From a virus, in the IMG/VR virus record IMGVR_UViG_3300033153_006232, positions 1 to 23,556 of that record: DNA of 23,556 nt. One strand, given 5' to 3'. Each line of letters begins with the position of its first letter. The stretch's first letter is position 1. Both the position numbers and the translations under genes were made by a program. The notes under the pieces are model-generated. The model ran no database searches, had not been told where the DNA came from, and worked only from the letters and a program-made list of their open reading frames with translations. Positions 14,427 to 23,096 of the stretch are shown here, piece by piece.

Positions 14427-15017
14427 ATGCCACTCAATAATAACGCTTTGATTGATGTTGAGGAATTTAAGGAATATACCAATATCGATGCGGATGAATT
14501 AGTCTCAGATAAACAGATTGAATTGTTTATCAATTATGCATCGAAATATATTGAAGATTATACGGCGAGAAAATTCCGTTTGCCCTCGACCGCATACGAT
14601 GAGCGTTTTACGGGAGATAAAACCGGAAAACATTATACGAAATACTGGCCGCTGGTTTCGACAATATCATCAATTTATTATTTGAGTGACAACAACTGGA
14701 CAAATGCCTTGACCGGTGTGGAATTTACACAGGATAATGATAATGGCGAGATATATTTCACGGACGGAAATATATTTGATGATGCAATCGAAAACTATTA
14801 TATGATTTCCTATACATACGGATGGGCGATTGATGATATACCGGATGACCTGAAAATGGCTTGTGCCTCAATTACAGCGTTGCGGCGCGGTCAATTTGTT
14901 AATCGTCTGCACGGTATATCATCACGCACCATCGGCACCGATGCAAAGGCATATAGAGAAAATGCAATCGATAGTTGGGTTTTGGAAATATTGGAACAAT
15001 ATAAACGGCGGCACTGA
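14427..15017 (+). CDS. head-tail connector, gp6-like
   Basis: The 196-residue protein has the usual N-terminal helical pattern of gp6-like adaptors (LIDVEEFKEYTNIDADE, KQIELFINYASKYIEDYTARKF), a central beta region (ERFTGDKTGKHYTKYWPLVS) and C-terminal helices (IPDDLKMACASITALRRGQF). Gp6-like proteins bind under the portal after packaging and form the first ring of the neck. Order (after capsid, before gp10-like) fits exactly. It starts 3 bases after the previous stop. Confidence 0.8.
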   Translation: MPLNNNALIDVEEFKEYTNIDADELVSDKQIELFINYASKYIEDYTARKFRLPSTAYDERFTGDKTGKHYTKYWPLVSTISSIYYLSDNNWTNALTGVEFTQDNDNGEIYFTDGNIFDDAIENYYMISYTYGWAIDDIPDDLKMACASITALRRGQFVNRLHGISSRTIGTDAKAYRENAIDSWVLEILEQYKRRH

Positions 15018-15019
15018 TA

Positions 15020-15532
15020 ATGAGTTTGACAGTAACATTTCCGGGCGGTAAGTTTCAATCAAAGATATTAAACCGCATGAAAAAACAGATGCCGCATGAT
15101 TTGCCAAAAGGATTACAGGCGGCGGCGCGGATATTGAAGGGTGGTATCAAAAAGAATTTGAAACAGGGATTGACGAAACGTCCGTTCAAATCATATCACC
15201 GGAATTTGCGGTCAAGGGACGGAACCCTGCGTAATTCCATTACAACCAATCCGACAGTCGGCGCAAAAGGCAGTGGCCGCAATATGTATGTCATTGTCGG
15301 TTCCGGCGGTATGGCCGCCCGATATGGGGCTATCCACGAAACCGGCGGGCGCATCCGGGTGACCAAACGAATGCGCTGGTTTCTGGGAATGACAAAAGGG
15401 GTCTGGTTGAAGAAAAATAAAAAATGGATAGTAATTCCAAAACGGGAATGGTTTGCGCCGGCGATAAAAAAACATATTAAACCGGCGATGCGGGTCTTGA
15501 CCCGGATTGCATTTGAATCGGCGAGGCGATAA
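15020..15532 (+). CDS. HK97 gp10-like neck/tail protein
   Basis: The 170-residue basic protein contains the family signature of gp10-like proteins: RDGTLRNSI (73-81), a YGAIHETGGRI box (around 105-115) and a C-terminal REWFAPAIKKH segment. These proteins act at the head-tail junction. It starts 2 bases after the connector gene stop and ends one base before the next start. A highly basic stretch (TKGVWLKKNKKWIVIPKR) is notable but common for this family. Confidence 0.82.
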   Translation: MSLTVTFPGGKFQSKILNRMKKQMPHDLPKGLQAAARILKGGIKKNLKQGLTKRPFKSYHRNLRSRDGTLRNSITTNPTVGAKGSGRNMYVIVGSGGMAARYGAIHETGGRIRVTKRMRWFLGMTKGVWLKKNKKWIVIPKREWFAPAIKKHIKPAMRVLTRIAFESARR

Positions 15533-15970
15533 ATGAGCGTTGCGTCAACCATATTAGATAATCTGGTGGCGAAATTAAAGACCATCAAGAAATCAGGATC
15601 ATTCAGCATCGATGTTCAAAAAGTCGAACGGTTTCAATTACCGATTGAAGGCGAAAAGGAACGGCAACCGTTGATTTCAGTTGTGCCAGGCGAGGACAGA
15701 ATCGTCTTACGAGATGGCACTAACGCCCGGAAATATTTTGATATTGAATTGTTTATTTATCTGGCAAGCTATTCAAATTTGGAAGAAAAATTACAGGAAT
15801 TGATTGATGATATTTATGTTTTGATTTATGCGCCGATTGATCTGGGCTCCAATTGTATGGCAACCGAGATCATCAATACGTCCGATATGTTTATCTCAAA
15901 TGAGCAAAAAGACGGCGGCGCGATTGTTAATATTCAGGTTATCTATTATGCGAGTCTGGCGGCGTTTTAA
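15533..15970 (+). CDS. tail terminator or completion protein
   Basis: The 145-residue protein starts with a helix (ASTILDNLVAKLKTIKKS) followed by alternating strands, with LPLISVVPGEDR-type and YFDIELFIYLAS segments, a helix (EEKLQELIDDIYVL) and a last strand (GAIVNIQVIYYASLAAF). This alpha/beta order is that of tail terminators (lambda gpU and related), which cap the tail tube and join it to the neck. The identification rests on fold pattern and gene order, not on a diagnostic motif. ATG directly follows the previous stop. Confidence 0.6.
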   Translation: MSVASTILDNLVAKLKTIKKSGSFSIDVQKVERFQLPIEGEKERQPLISVVPGEDRIVLRDGTNARKYFDIELFIYLASYSNLEEKLQELIDDIYVLIYAPIDLGSNCMATEIINTSDMFISNEQKDGGAIVNIQVIYYASLAAF

Positions 15971-15982
15971 TGGAGAACTATA

Positions 15983-16459
15983 ATGGCTGAAATATGGGGA
16001 ACAGAAGCGACCTTTGAATTGAGCCGGGATAAATTAAAGTCAAAAATTGATGATTTGGTCACGGCTATGGCATCCGGGTATGACCCGGCTTTGAATTATG
16101 CCTATGATAATCATCTGGTTGCTCATCTGCGGCTAAACGCGGCAACAATTGAAATGGTTGATATGCGGGTGAAACATATCGGCATCGGGTCGCCGCTCGG
16201 CACATCTTTGGAATATGTTATCCCGTTTGAAATCAGGGTTCACACGGCATACGAAAATGGCCGGATGGATACCGTTAAAAATATGAGGTTATTATGTTCG
16301 ATTGATAATTATCTAAATACACACCGGGATTTATCGGATGGTTATCGCATCGGATTGACATCGAATTTGAATCCACAACAAATATTTGATGATTCAAAAA
16401 CATTGGGCGGTTCGATGGAAGTTGAAATAAATTACTTTATTAATCATATACAGGTTTGA
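15983..16459 (+). CDS. second tail terminator-like protein
   Basis: The 158-residue protein has an N-terminal helix (RDKLKSKIDDLVTAMASG), central strands (VIPFEIRVHTAYENG), a helix (MRLLCSIDNYLNTH) and a final strand (GGSMEVEINYFINHIQV), echoing the order in the protein at 15533. Neighbouring phages often have two adjacent small proteins here, one a terminator and one a neck or completion protein. Which is which cannot be settled by reading. GGAG lies 8 bases upstream. Confidence 0.5.
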   Translation: MAEIWGTEATFELSRDKLKSKIDDLVTAMASGYDPALNYAYDNHLVAHLRLNAATIEMVDMRVKHIGIGSPLGTSLEYVIPFEIRVHTAYENGRMDTVKNMRLLCSIDNYLNTHRDLSDGYRIGLTSNLNPQQIFDDSKTLGGSMEVEINYFINHIQV

Positions 16460-16466
16460 GGTTGAT

Positions 16467-16685
16467 ATGAAAATCAAATTGAAAAAAGGAAAGGTTTTGC
16501 CGCGTTTGATATGTATTCCCGGTCTTGATAAAGAACAATACCGATCATTACAGGCGGGTAAGATTGTTGATGTCAGCGCGGGCAAGGAAACCAAATTGCT
16601 TGATGGCGGATATTGTGAGGTAGTAACCAAAGTAACCGCCGCAAAGAAAGGAAGTGTCAATCATGGCGATGACAGTACTGACTAA
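16467..16685 (+). CDS. small hypothetical protein before the major tail gene
   Basis: The protein has 72 residues: basic N-terminus (MKIKLKKGKVLPRL), then QAGKIVDVSAGKETKLLDGG, then a charged tail. The layout resembles the protein at 14169, so the two may be distant paralogues. The role is unknown. The 3' end overlaps the major tail gene by 23 bases, suggesting coupled translation. Confidence 0.6.
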   Translation: MKIKLKKGKVLPRLICIPGLDKEQYRSLQAGKIVDVSAGKETKLLDGGYCEVVTKVTAAKKGSVNHGDDSTD

Positions 16686-17676
16686 AGAAGATTGCAAGGT
16701 GATATTGGTTGAACAGGCCACATGGGGAACCGCCGGGCTGGACAATGATGCCGGAATAATTCTGGACATCGAAACCATTGCAATCGATTTTGATGATAAG
16801 GTTGTGGAATCGGCACCGGCTCTGGCAACCCGCGTAGACGATGAGCGTGGATATTATACACATCAAAAAGCGGTCATGCCGAAATTTGAAATATCAGGCA
16901 TCGTTCATAATGATTCAATTGCTCGTTTTATTTATGGGTTCTGCCAGTTCGTTAATGAAGCGGCTACCACACCATACGGTAAGACGAATGTTGTTCATCC
17001 GACGCAACCGGATTTCACCGCCGATGAAGGATATTTCTTCACGCTGATAGTTGACCAGTCGGTATCATCAGTCTGCCATAAAGTTGCGGACTGTATTGTA
17101 ACCGAACTGGAATTTGATCAGCAACCGGGCGAGCCAATGACCTTTAAGGCCTCATGCGTCGGGCGCGGTGCGGTGGCGACAGATTCCGACCCATCGGGAT
17201 CATATAGTTATCCAGTCCAATCGTTTTATTTTGGTGAAGATCAGAGTGTGCATACCATCGATTTCGGTGGCGGTGCCTTAACGCCGGTCAATACCGGCGG
17301 CTTCAATATCAAATTAAGCCAGACCGCCGAACCTATCGGTATGGACGGTTCGGGTAATTTTGAATCGTTTGCGTTAAGCAAAAAAACCGGCACTTATACC
17401 GAAAAGGCGTTATTTGATTCGACTTCAAGAACTGCTTTTGCCAATCGCGCATCCAATACAGCGGTCGATATTGTTTGTCGGTGGGGAAATGCCGTGCCCG
17501 GCACTGATGATTTGGATTTGAGCTTTGCCTTACATGGAAAAATCACGCCGGCGACTATTCAAAATGTTGATGATTTGCTTGGTGTTGATATTGAAGTTAA
17601 ACTGGTTGGCGATATTGAAAGCGCAACCAAGATAGCAACTATTACTATTGCCGATGATGTTGATATGACATGGTAA
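16663..17676 (+). CDS. major tail protein (tail tube)
   Basis: The 337-residue protein is beta-rich, with hallmarks of phage tail-tube proteins: an N-terminal ATWGTAGL segment, an early strand pair (HQKAVMPKFEISGIVHNDSI), central VADCIVTELEFDQQPGEPMT and KASCVGRG, and paired strands in the second half (GGFNIKLSQTAEP, FALHGKITPATIQ). It forms stacked rings around the tape measure. ATG 16663 is chosen because AAAGGAAG lies 8 bases before it; GTG 16654 is too close to that SD. Position between terminators and chaperones fits. The length allows an extra C-terminal domain beyond the minimal tube fold. Confidence 0.75.
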   Translation: MAMTVLTKEDCKVILVEQATWGTAGLDNDAGIILDIETIAIDFDDKVVESAPALATRVDDERGYYTHQKAVMPKFEISGIVHNDSIARFIYGFCQFVNEAATTPYGKTNVVHPTQPDFTADEGYFFTLIVDQSVSSVCHKVADCIVTELEFDQQPGEPMTFKASCVGRGAVATDSDPSGSYSYPVQSFYFGEDQSVHTIDFGGGALTPVNTGGFNIKLSQTAEPIGMDGSGNFESFALSKKTGTYTEKALFDSTSRTAFANRASNTAVDIVCRWGNAVPGTDDLDLSFALHGKITPATIQNVDDLLGVDIEVKLVGDIESATKIATITIADDVDMTW

Positions 17677-17692
17677 TTGAAAGGAAATAAAA

Positions 17693-18013
17693 ATGCCGAT
17701 ACGTTTTATTAATCGCGATGAAATATTTGATATTGATGTCAATGGTTCAATCGTCAAAGTTAAACAGATGTGGCCTCAAAGTGATTTATTTTTATTGAAT
17801 AAGCATCGCATGAAACTTGCGACTGATGGTAGAAAAGAAGATTTGGACGCAATCTTTGCTATTCTCAAGAAATTCATCGTCGAATTTACAACCGCACCGG
17901 ACGGATGGAATGTTGATTTATGTCTTGAAAATATAAGTGGGAACGATCTTGCTAAATTAATGGATATGATGGTAAGCAAATCCGCATTTGATAAGGATGA
18001 GGAAAAAAACTAA
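17693..18013 (+). CDS. tail assembly chaperone, short form (gpG-like)
   Basis: The 106-residue protein has a mixed start (IRFINRDEIFDIDVNGSIVK) and mostly helical rest (FLLNKHRMKL, LDAIFAILKKFIVEF, LAKLMDMMVSKSAF), typical of the N-terminal chaperone domain that binds the tape measure. It lies between the major tail protein and the tape measure, the canonical place. Its last codons are GAA AAA AAC TAA, which contain a slippery A AAA AAC, so a share of ribosomes should move to the -1 frame and make the longer form. AAAGGAA 8 bases upstream is the SD. Confidence 0.82.
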   Translation: MPIRFINRDEIFDIDVNGSIVKVKQMWPQSDLFLLNKHRMKLATDGRKEDLDAIFAILKKFIVEFTTAPDGWNVDLCLENISGNDLAKLMDMMVSKSAFDKDEEKN

Positions 18014-18435
18014 TATTGCTCGTGCAGTTTAATTTATGGATAAAGAAAAAAGAAAAATATAATTGCGCGAGCTGTCAGGGTAAGATGCATAGGTGTTTGA
18101 TGCAGAAAAATGAAGTCGAAATTAAGGCGGTCAATTTGCCGAAGATGAAGATTAACAAAGATAATTGGCGAACGGCCGTTGATGCGTTCCGCGATAAAAT
18201 TGATAATCCGAATTATCCGGCCATCGGCGCATTGCAAAATTATAACCTTTGCCCGATTCCATTGTTCACTGAGTTATCAATTGAAACATGGAATTTATAT
18301 AACGCCATCGGCGGTATCGGAAAAGTAAACAGCCCGCAGGAATATTATAATTTGCAAGCATTTTATGTTGATGGCGTTCGTATCATTGAAAGTGCAATTG
18401 CAGATATTCAACCATATTTGAAAGAATCTTCATAA
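17693..18435 (+). CDS. tail assembly chaperone, -1 frameshift product (gpGT-like)
   Basis: Ribosomes that slip at 18004-18010 read CTA ATA TTG instead of TAA and continue to the TAA at 18433-18435, giving a predicted 247-residue fusion: 106 chaperone residues plus 141 from the -1 frame. The extension (open from 18010) has no convincing start of its own: the first candidate is a TTG at 18016 without SD. It carries a cysteine cluster CASCQGKMHRC, and a globular helical part (NWRTAVDAFRDKI, LFTELSIETWNLYNAIGG). In lambda and many siphoviruses the G:GT ratio set by frameshifting is required for tail assembly. The extension's stop overlaps the tape measure start (TAATG). Confidence 0.8.
18004..18010 (+). 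promoter_or_regulatory. -1 ribosomal frameshift slippery heptamer A AAA AAC
   Basis: In the chaperone frame the codons are GAA AAA AAC TAA; A AAA AAC fits X XXY YYZ exactly. After slippage, both tRNAs re-pair on AAA AAA, and the following -1 frame is open for 141 codons. The zero-frame stop is immediately 3' of the heptamer. Confidence 0.85.
18018..18072 (+). promoter_or_regulatory. frameshift-stimulating stem-loop
   Basis: GCTCGTGCAGTT (18018-18029) can pair with AATTGCGCGAGC (18061-18072): 12 pairs including two G-U, with a 31-base A-rich loop. The stem begins 7 bases after the slippery site, within the spacing known for -1 frameshift stimulators. Confidence 0.65.
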
Positions 18436-20033
18436 TGGGCACAGTCAATGAAAATATTCGGGCGAGGGTTTCGTTAGTCGACAATGCGACACCAAAACTG
18501 GCTAAAATAACCGCCGCCATCGGTGGTGCAGCATTAGCCTGGAAAGCATGGGATATTGGCCGAGATATTGTCAAAGCATCGATCGAGGAATTTTCCAATT
18601 ATGAATCGAGCATGGTTGGAATTAAATCATTAGTCGAAACCACCGGGCGCAGTTATGCAAAAACATTAGAAGCGATGACAAATCAAATGGGTGGGTTGGC
18701 ATCACAGGCGGCTATTGCCGAAACGTTCTTGAAGGGATTAACAACCGAATTAAATGTTGACCAGATAAATGAATTGACAACGGCGGTGCGCAACGCATCA
18801 ATCGCAATGGGTGAAGATTTTAACGTGCAATTACCATTAATTATTAAGGCGGTCAAACAATTAAATCCGGCAATTCTTGATAACATCGGTGTTACAGTTC
18901 GCTTGGATCGTGTCAATAAAAAAATCACCGAAGGTTATTATGGTATGAGCCGCGAGATAAATGAGGCCACACAGCAAAATGCTATATTTCAGGAAATAAT
19001 AAAACAGACGGCAAAATTTCAGGGAATGGAAGCGACTGCACTTGATACAACAAAAGGCAAAATGCAATTATTATCTGCGCAAACATCCGATTTATATAAA
19101 ATATTGGGTGAAGCTTTTAATCCCGAAGTGCAAAAGACAATTGATCTTATGAATGATCTGGCCGCCGGCATGATTAAATCCGCAACTGCTGCCGCTGCAA
19201 TGACTGATAAATCATTCATCGAGAGATATGCGGCATTTCTTTCCGGTATTGCAGAATCATTGGGATTGTTATCCGAACAAGGCAAATTGGGTTTGAATCT
19301 TATGGGGATATATGCCGAATGGAAAGCGAAACAAGATGCATTAAATGAATCGACGGAAAAAGGAAATGAAACAGCGGCCGCATCAACTGAAAAATGGCGT
19401 GAATATATCTCAACGTTATCCGAAGCGAATCAGGCTATATTTTGGTCTGATATGTGGAAACAGATATTTGAACGTCAACCGGCGATATTGCAATCGATGC
19501 ATGATGATTATGTTGCATTATTGGATGAGGAAGAAAATCAAACCGATGAAACTGCTGAATATGTCGCAGAACGATGGATGGATGTATCACAAAAAAAAAT
19601 ACGGGCATTGATCGAAGCCGCCGAAGCACAAAAAAGATTACAGGTTGATATGATGGGTGTGATGAATAATACAATGATGGGGTTCAGTCGGAATATTGTC
19701 AAATCGATGAAATTTCTGCATACCGAATCGACCGGAGTTTTCAAGAACATGGCCGTTGATTTCAGCCGGTATTTTATCGAGGAAGTCCTGCGAAAAATGA
19801 CAATGTTCTTGGTTCCTAAAATGCTTGGCATCCTGGGGTCGATTTTTGATACCCGCGCCAATGATATGATGGCGATGCGGCAGGGTGCGGATTTTGGCCG
19901 CTTCTTTAAGGATGGCGTTATAGCCGAAGTCAACCCGGATTCGATGGCGGCCATATTTGCCGATGCAACCGAATTCGACAGTGAAATCCAAAGACAAAAT
20001 ATGACAGGCGGTTCTAATGTCGCAATCTATTAA
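18435..20033 (+). CDS. tape measure protein
   Basis: The 532-residue, mainly helical protein has the usual N-terminal form (VNENIRARVSLVDNATPKLA) followed by a hydrophobic Ala/Gly-rich segment (KITAAIGGAALAWKAWDIG), then long helical stretches (EEFSNYESSMVGIKSLVE, EMTNQ-type repeats, AEAQKRLQVDMMGVM) and a second hydrophobic patch (MTMFLVPKMLGILGSIFD). Tape measures set tail length at roughly 1.5 angstroms per residue, so this short one would imply a tail near 80 nm if the rule holds. The ATG overlaps the chaperone stop. Its 3' end overlaps the next gene by 17 bases. Confidence 0.85.
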   Translation: MGTVNENIRARVSLVDNATPKLAKITAAIGGAALAWKAWDIGRDIVKASIEEFSNYESSMVGIKSLVETTGRSYAKTLEAMTNQMGGLASQAAIAETFLKGLTTELNVDQINELTTAVRNASIAMGEDFNVQLPLIIKAVKQLNPAILDNIGVTVRLDRVNKKITEGYYGMSREINEATQQNAIFQEIIKQTAKFQGMEATALDTTKGKMQLLSAQTSDLYKILGEAFNPEVQKTIDLMNDLAAGMIKSATAAAAMTDKSFIERYAAFLSGIAESLGLLSEQGKLGLNLMGIYAEWKAKQDALNESTEKGNETAAASTEKWREYISTLSEANQAIFWSDMWKQIFERQPAILQSMHDDYVALLDEEENQTDETAEYVAERWMDVSQKKIRALIEAAEAQKRLQVDMMGVMNNTMMGFSRNIVKSMKFLHTESTGVFKNMAVDFSRYFIEEVLRKMTMFLVPKMLGILGSIFDTRANDMMAMRQGADFGRFFKDGVIAEVNPDSMAAIFADATEFDSEIQRQNMTGGSNVAIY

Positions 20034-20826
20034 ATTATATACGATGAAGCCGATGATAGAAGCGGTTTGTGATAGTGCAACTACCGAAGCCACAGGACAT
20101 CAAAAAGAATTCTTATTGGACGGTAATCCCGATACATATTGGAAACCGTCAACGGCGACGACACAAGTGATTGATTTAGATTTACAGAGTGCGCATATCA
20201 TCGATGCTGTTGGCTTTTGGATACATGATTATAATTTTAATCACGGCCCTGGCGAAACAAACGAATATTCATGTCTATTTGAATATTCGGATGACGATTC
20301 GAGTTATACACATGCGCATGCAACGACTTCTATTAACAACGAGCCAATGCCGTTATTTATTATCGATATAACACAGGTTTCTCATCGATATTGGCGATTG
20401 CATTTATATCCCCAAGCATCGCCGCCAGTTTCCGAATATATTGAATTATCATGGATATTTTTATTGCAGGAATATGATTTGGGGCAGGGCGATGAATATC
20501 CAATCGGTGATTCATGGACATATCACAATCGAATCATCAAAGGTGCGGGCGGGCGAACTTATTCCAAATTAATCAATAGCGCAATGCATAAGAAATATAA
20601 ACGTGCATTTATTTTTAATGACGCTGTAAAATATGCGAAATTGGTAACTGCTATTCAAGACAGTCAGGGCGGTAATTTGCCGATGATATTGAATCTTGAT
20701 GGTCTTAATGTAGATGCTGTCCGTTTTGTCGGTGAATTTAACGGCAACCAAATGGGTTATGATGATTATCGACCGGGCGTTGTTTTTGAATCAATCCCAT
20801 ATATACCGGACGGTGCTATATTATGA
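20017..20826 (+). CDS. distal tail protein with discoidin-like domain
   Basis: The protein has 269 residues. Residues 25-150 resemble an F5/8 type C (discoidin) beta-sandwich: FLLDGNPDTYWKPS, IDLDLQSAHIIDAVGFWIHD, then YWRLHLYP near residues 125-132. The remaining part (GAGGRTYSKLIN, FIFNDAVKYAKLVTAIQDSQ, GEFNGNQMGYDDYRPGVVFE) is like the last part of tail-tip proteins. F5/8C folds commonly bind sugars or lipids, so a host-surface contact at the tail tip is plausible. Gene order after the tape measure fits a distal tail (Dit-type) protein. No direct signature for Dit is visible, so that label is positional. Confidence 0.6.
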   Translation: MSQSIKLYTMKPMIEAVCDSATTEATGHQKEFLLDGNPDTYWKPSTATTQVIDLDLQSAHIIDAVGFWIHDYNFNHGPGETNEYSCLFEYSDDDSSYTHAHATTSINNEPMPLFIIDITQVSHRYWRLHLYPQASPPVSEYIELSWIFLLQEYDLGQGDEYPIGDSWTYHNRIIKGAGGRTYSKLINSAMHKKYKRAFIFNDAVKYAKLVTAIQDSQGGNLPMILNLDGLNVDAVRFVGEFNGNQMGYDDYRPGVVFESIPYIPDGAIL

Positions 20827-23087
20827 GTTTAACACCACCAACATATTTTGAAGATTATTATTGGCGTGACGGCCAGATTAATAATACCATTGTCAAATTG
20901 GTTCAGGATGGAAATACCTATTATTTTTCAGAAACCGATATGCAAATCGGTGATGTCCATGTTTATGGGATGCTCTTAAAACATTCCGGCATCAAAGAAG
21001 AAATAAATATCATGCGGAAAACGTGGAAAGTATCGAGTGTTAAACTGACTTTCAACAATCTGCCGTTTTTGGTTAACACGTCGGGCGTGAAGCAACGCAT
21101 GTCAGATATACTTTATAATATACGGGGTAATGAGGCTGTTATTTATTTACAGGCGGGCAAGAATATTCCGACTGATATTGAAACTAATTGCATGGAACGA
21201 TTTAAAGGCGTGGTGGCCTTGGAACCGGCATACGATGATGAATATTTGTCTTTGCAATTATCAGATAAAATGTTATTTGATGATGTCGAAATTCCCAATA
21301 GAATCATGTCGTCGATTTATTCCGACACACCGTCAGAATATGCCAACGATGTTATTCCATTAGTATATGGAAAATTTACAATTACAGGTGATGATACTAC
21401 CGATTTTGATTTTTCCGGCAACGGATTGGCGATTGCAATACCAACACAAATTATCTTCCCCCCTAAATGTGTTGTATCAGATCATGTCTTACATGCCATC
21501 ACAGCGATGTATCTTAAACTTGATGGGATTGACGACCCGGCCATTTATGATTCGCCGACATTGACTGCCGATGATTCAAATAGAGGGACAGCCACAGCGA
21601 ATGATACGGCAAAATTATATATGTATCCCTCTGATAATGAAGATACTGGTTATGATACTGATTCCTATGCCAGCCCAATAAATTCCGACCGGGCATATAA
21701 TCGTGATACATCAGATTATGCTATTTTATTAGATTCAATCGATGATGGTTCAACTGGTACAGCTTATGGCACATGGCGATTATCTAACGGCTCAAAATTA
21801 ATGGAATTATTTTATGAACGTGGAATAATGCTTCGCATTCAAGGTTATCTGGAATCAAATGTTGGCACATTGATCAATGAACAAGTTGAATTCGTTGGTG
21901 TTAATGGAGATAAATCGGTGGTTGGTCCAATAATAGTTGATTCAACTTGGCAAACAAGTTCTGGCCCTGCATGGACACCGACAAATTTAAAACCAGAAGA
22001 ATATAATGCCATCACTATTCGTTGTCAAAAAACATCATGGGCTAATGCTGATGGCATTGCTGACAACTGGTCAGCCGGGTTGATGTTTGTTCATGGATTG
22101 CGGGCGAGATTGGAATTTCGACCGGGTAATTTTACGACACCGGCTGAAAACCCAATGAGCGCACAAAGACTGAATCCCGAACAACCGGGCGGTATGTTGC
22201 CCTCGTCGAATCCAGACAGCCCGCCGTTGCTTATAACAACCGAACCGTTAAACACTCCGGCGTTTGTTGCATGTGAAGGGATGGAATATGAATCATGGAT
22301 AACCGGCCGATCCTCAAATTATACATCTGGTGATTGCATTGAAGACCCGGCGGGTATTATTGAATCATTATTGCGTGAACAACTATCGTATGGAAATTCC
22401 GATTTGGATTTAACAAGTTTCATCGATGCCGAAAATACATCAGTCAAAATGCGATTGAATCTGCATAAAGGGAATAAAGCACCGATTTCATCTATAATAA
22501 AAAAAATATGTGAGCAATCAACCTTTACCTTTTTTATGTCGGCGGCGGGCAAGGCAAAATTGATTCCATTAAACGATCAATCGCCGACAACGGCGGCTAT
22601 AATCAAACATAGTGAACTGGTCAAGGGTAAATTAAAAATAAGTAAATTATCATCGATTGTTGAAACGATTAATGTGCATTCCCGGTATCAACAAGAATAT
22701 GGGGGTATTTATCGTGATTATGCGACTTACACCAATGCCAATGCTGACGGTGTTGTATATAACGCCAAATGGCCAAATATCGCCGGAACATCAGCCCAAC
22801 ATGTGGCACGGCATTTAATAAAAAAGATTAATGGTACAGATTCTGATGGTGATGGGCTTTGGGCGAATGAACATTTTCAAATCGAAATTGAAACCTTTGG
22901 ATTTTTGTATGCCCATTTACAGGTGGGCGATTGGATTGAATTAGATGCCAATAGTTTTGACGACCAGTTAAAAGCAGTATTTACACTCACAACCTCATGG
23001 GATGGACAACAATTTTTGATTACGAAAATTATTCAAAAATTGGATTCAACTTATATCAGAGCAATTCATCTTTTTGACAATATATAG
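20823..23087 (+). CDS. large tail protein, probable tail hub or tip
   Basis: The protein has 754 residues. The N-terminal part (KTWKVSSVKLTFNNLPFLVN, LQLSDKMLFDDVEIPNRIM, VIPLVYGKFTITGDDTTDFD) reads like central tail hub proteins. A middle, low-complexity-poor beta region (about 250-480) may be a jelly-roll insert (GTAYGTWRLSNGSKLMELFY, EFRPGN). The C-terminal third (LLREQLSYGNSDLDL, KKICEQSTFTFFMSAAGKA, FGFLYAHLQVGDWIELDANS) returns to hub-like pattern. Such proteins sit beneath the distal tail protein and bind or carry receptor-binding elements. Start overlaps the previous stop by 4 bases. There is no peptidase motif that I can identify. Confidence 0.6.
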   Translation: MSLTPPTYFEDYYWRDGQINNTIVKLVQDGNTYYFSETDMQIGDVHVYGMLLKHSGIKEEINIMRKTWKVSSVKLTFNNLPFLVNTSGVKQRMSDILYNIRGNEAVIYLQAGKNIPTDIETNCMERFKGVVALEPAYDDEYLSLQLSDKMLFDDVEIPNRIMSSIYSDTPSEYANDVIPLVYGKFTITGDDTTDFDFSGNGLAIAIPTQIIFPPKCVVSDHVLHAITAMYLKLDGIDDPAIYDSPTLTADDSNRGTATANDTAKLYMYPSDNEDTGYDTDSYASPINSDRAYNRDTSDYAILLDSIDDGSTGTAYGTWRLSNGSKLMELFYERGIMLRIQGYLESNVGTLINEQVEFVGVNGDKSVVGPIIVDSTWQTSSGPAWTPTNLKPEEYNAITIRCQKTSWANADGIADNWSAGLMFVHGLRARLEFRPGNFTTPAENPMSAQRLNPEQPGGMLPSSNPDSPPLLITTEPLNTPAFVACEGMEYESWITGRSSNYTSGDCIEDPAGIIESLLREQLSYGNSDLDLTSFIDAENTSVKMRLNLHKGNKAPISSIIKKICEQSTFTFFMSAAGKAKLIPLNDQSPTTAAIIKHSELVKGKLKISKLSSIVETINVHSRYQQEYGGIYRDYATYTNANADGVVYNAKWPNIAGTSAQHVARHLIKKINGTDSDGDGLWANEHFQIEIETFGFLYAHLQVGDWIELDANSFDDQLKAVFTLTTSWDGQQFLITKIIQKLDSTYIRAIHLFDNI

Positions 23088-23096
23088 GAGAATATG

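Noticed and set aside
15196-15609. Minus-strand 137-codon ORF across the gp10-like gene
   Set aside because: Antisense shadow of a gene with family motifs, with no promoter or SD.
19345-20093. Several antisense or shifted ORFs within the tape measure gene
   Set aside because: The tape measure frame is continuous and has the expected context; the others are shadows.
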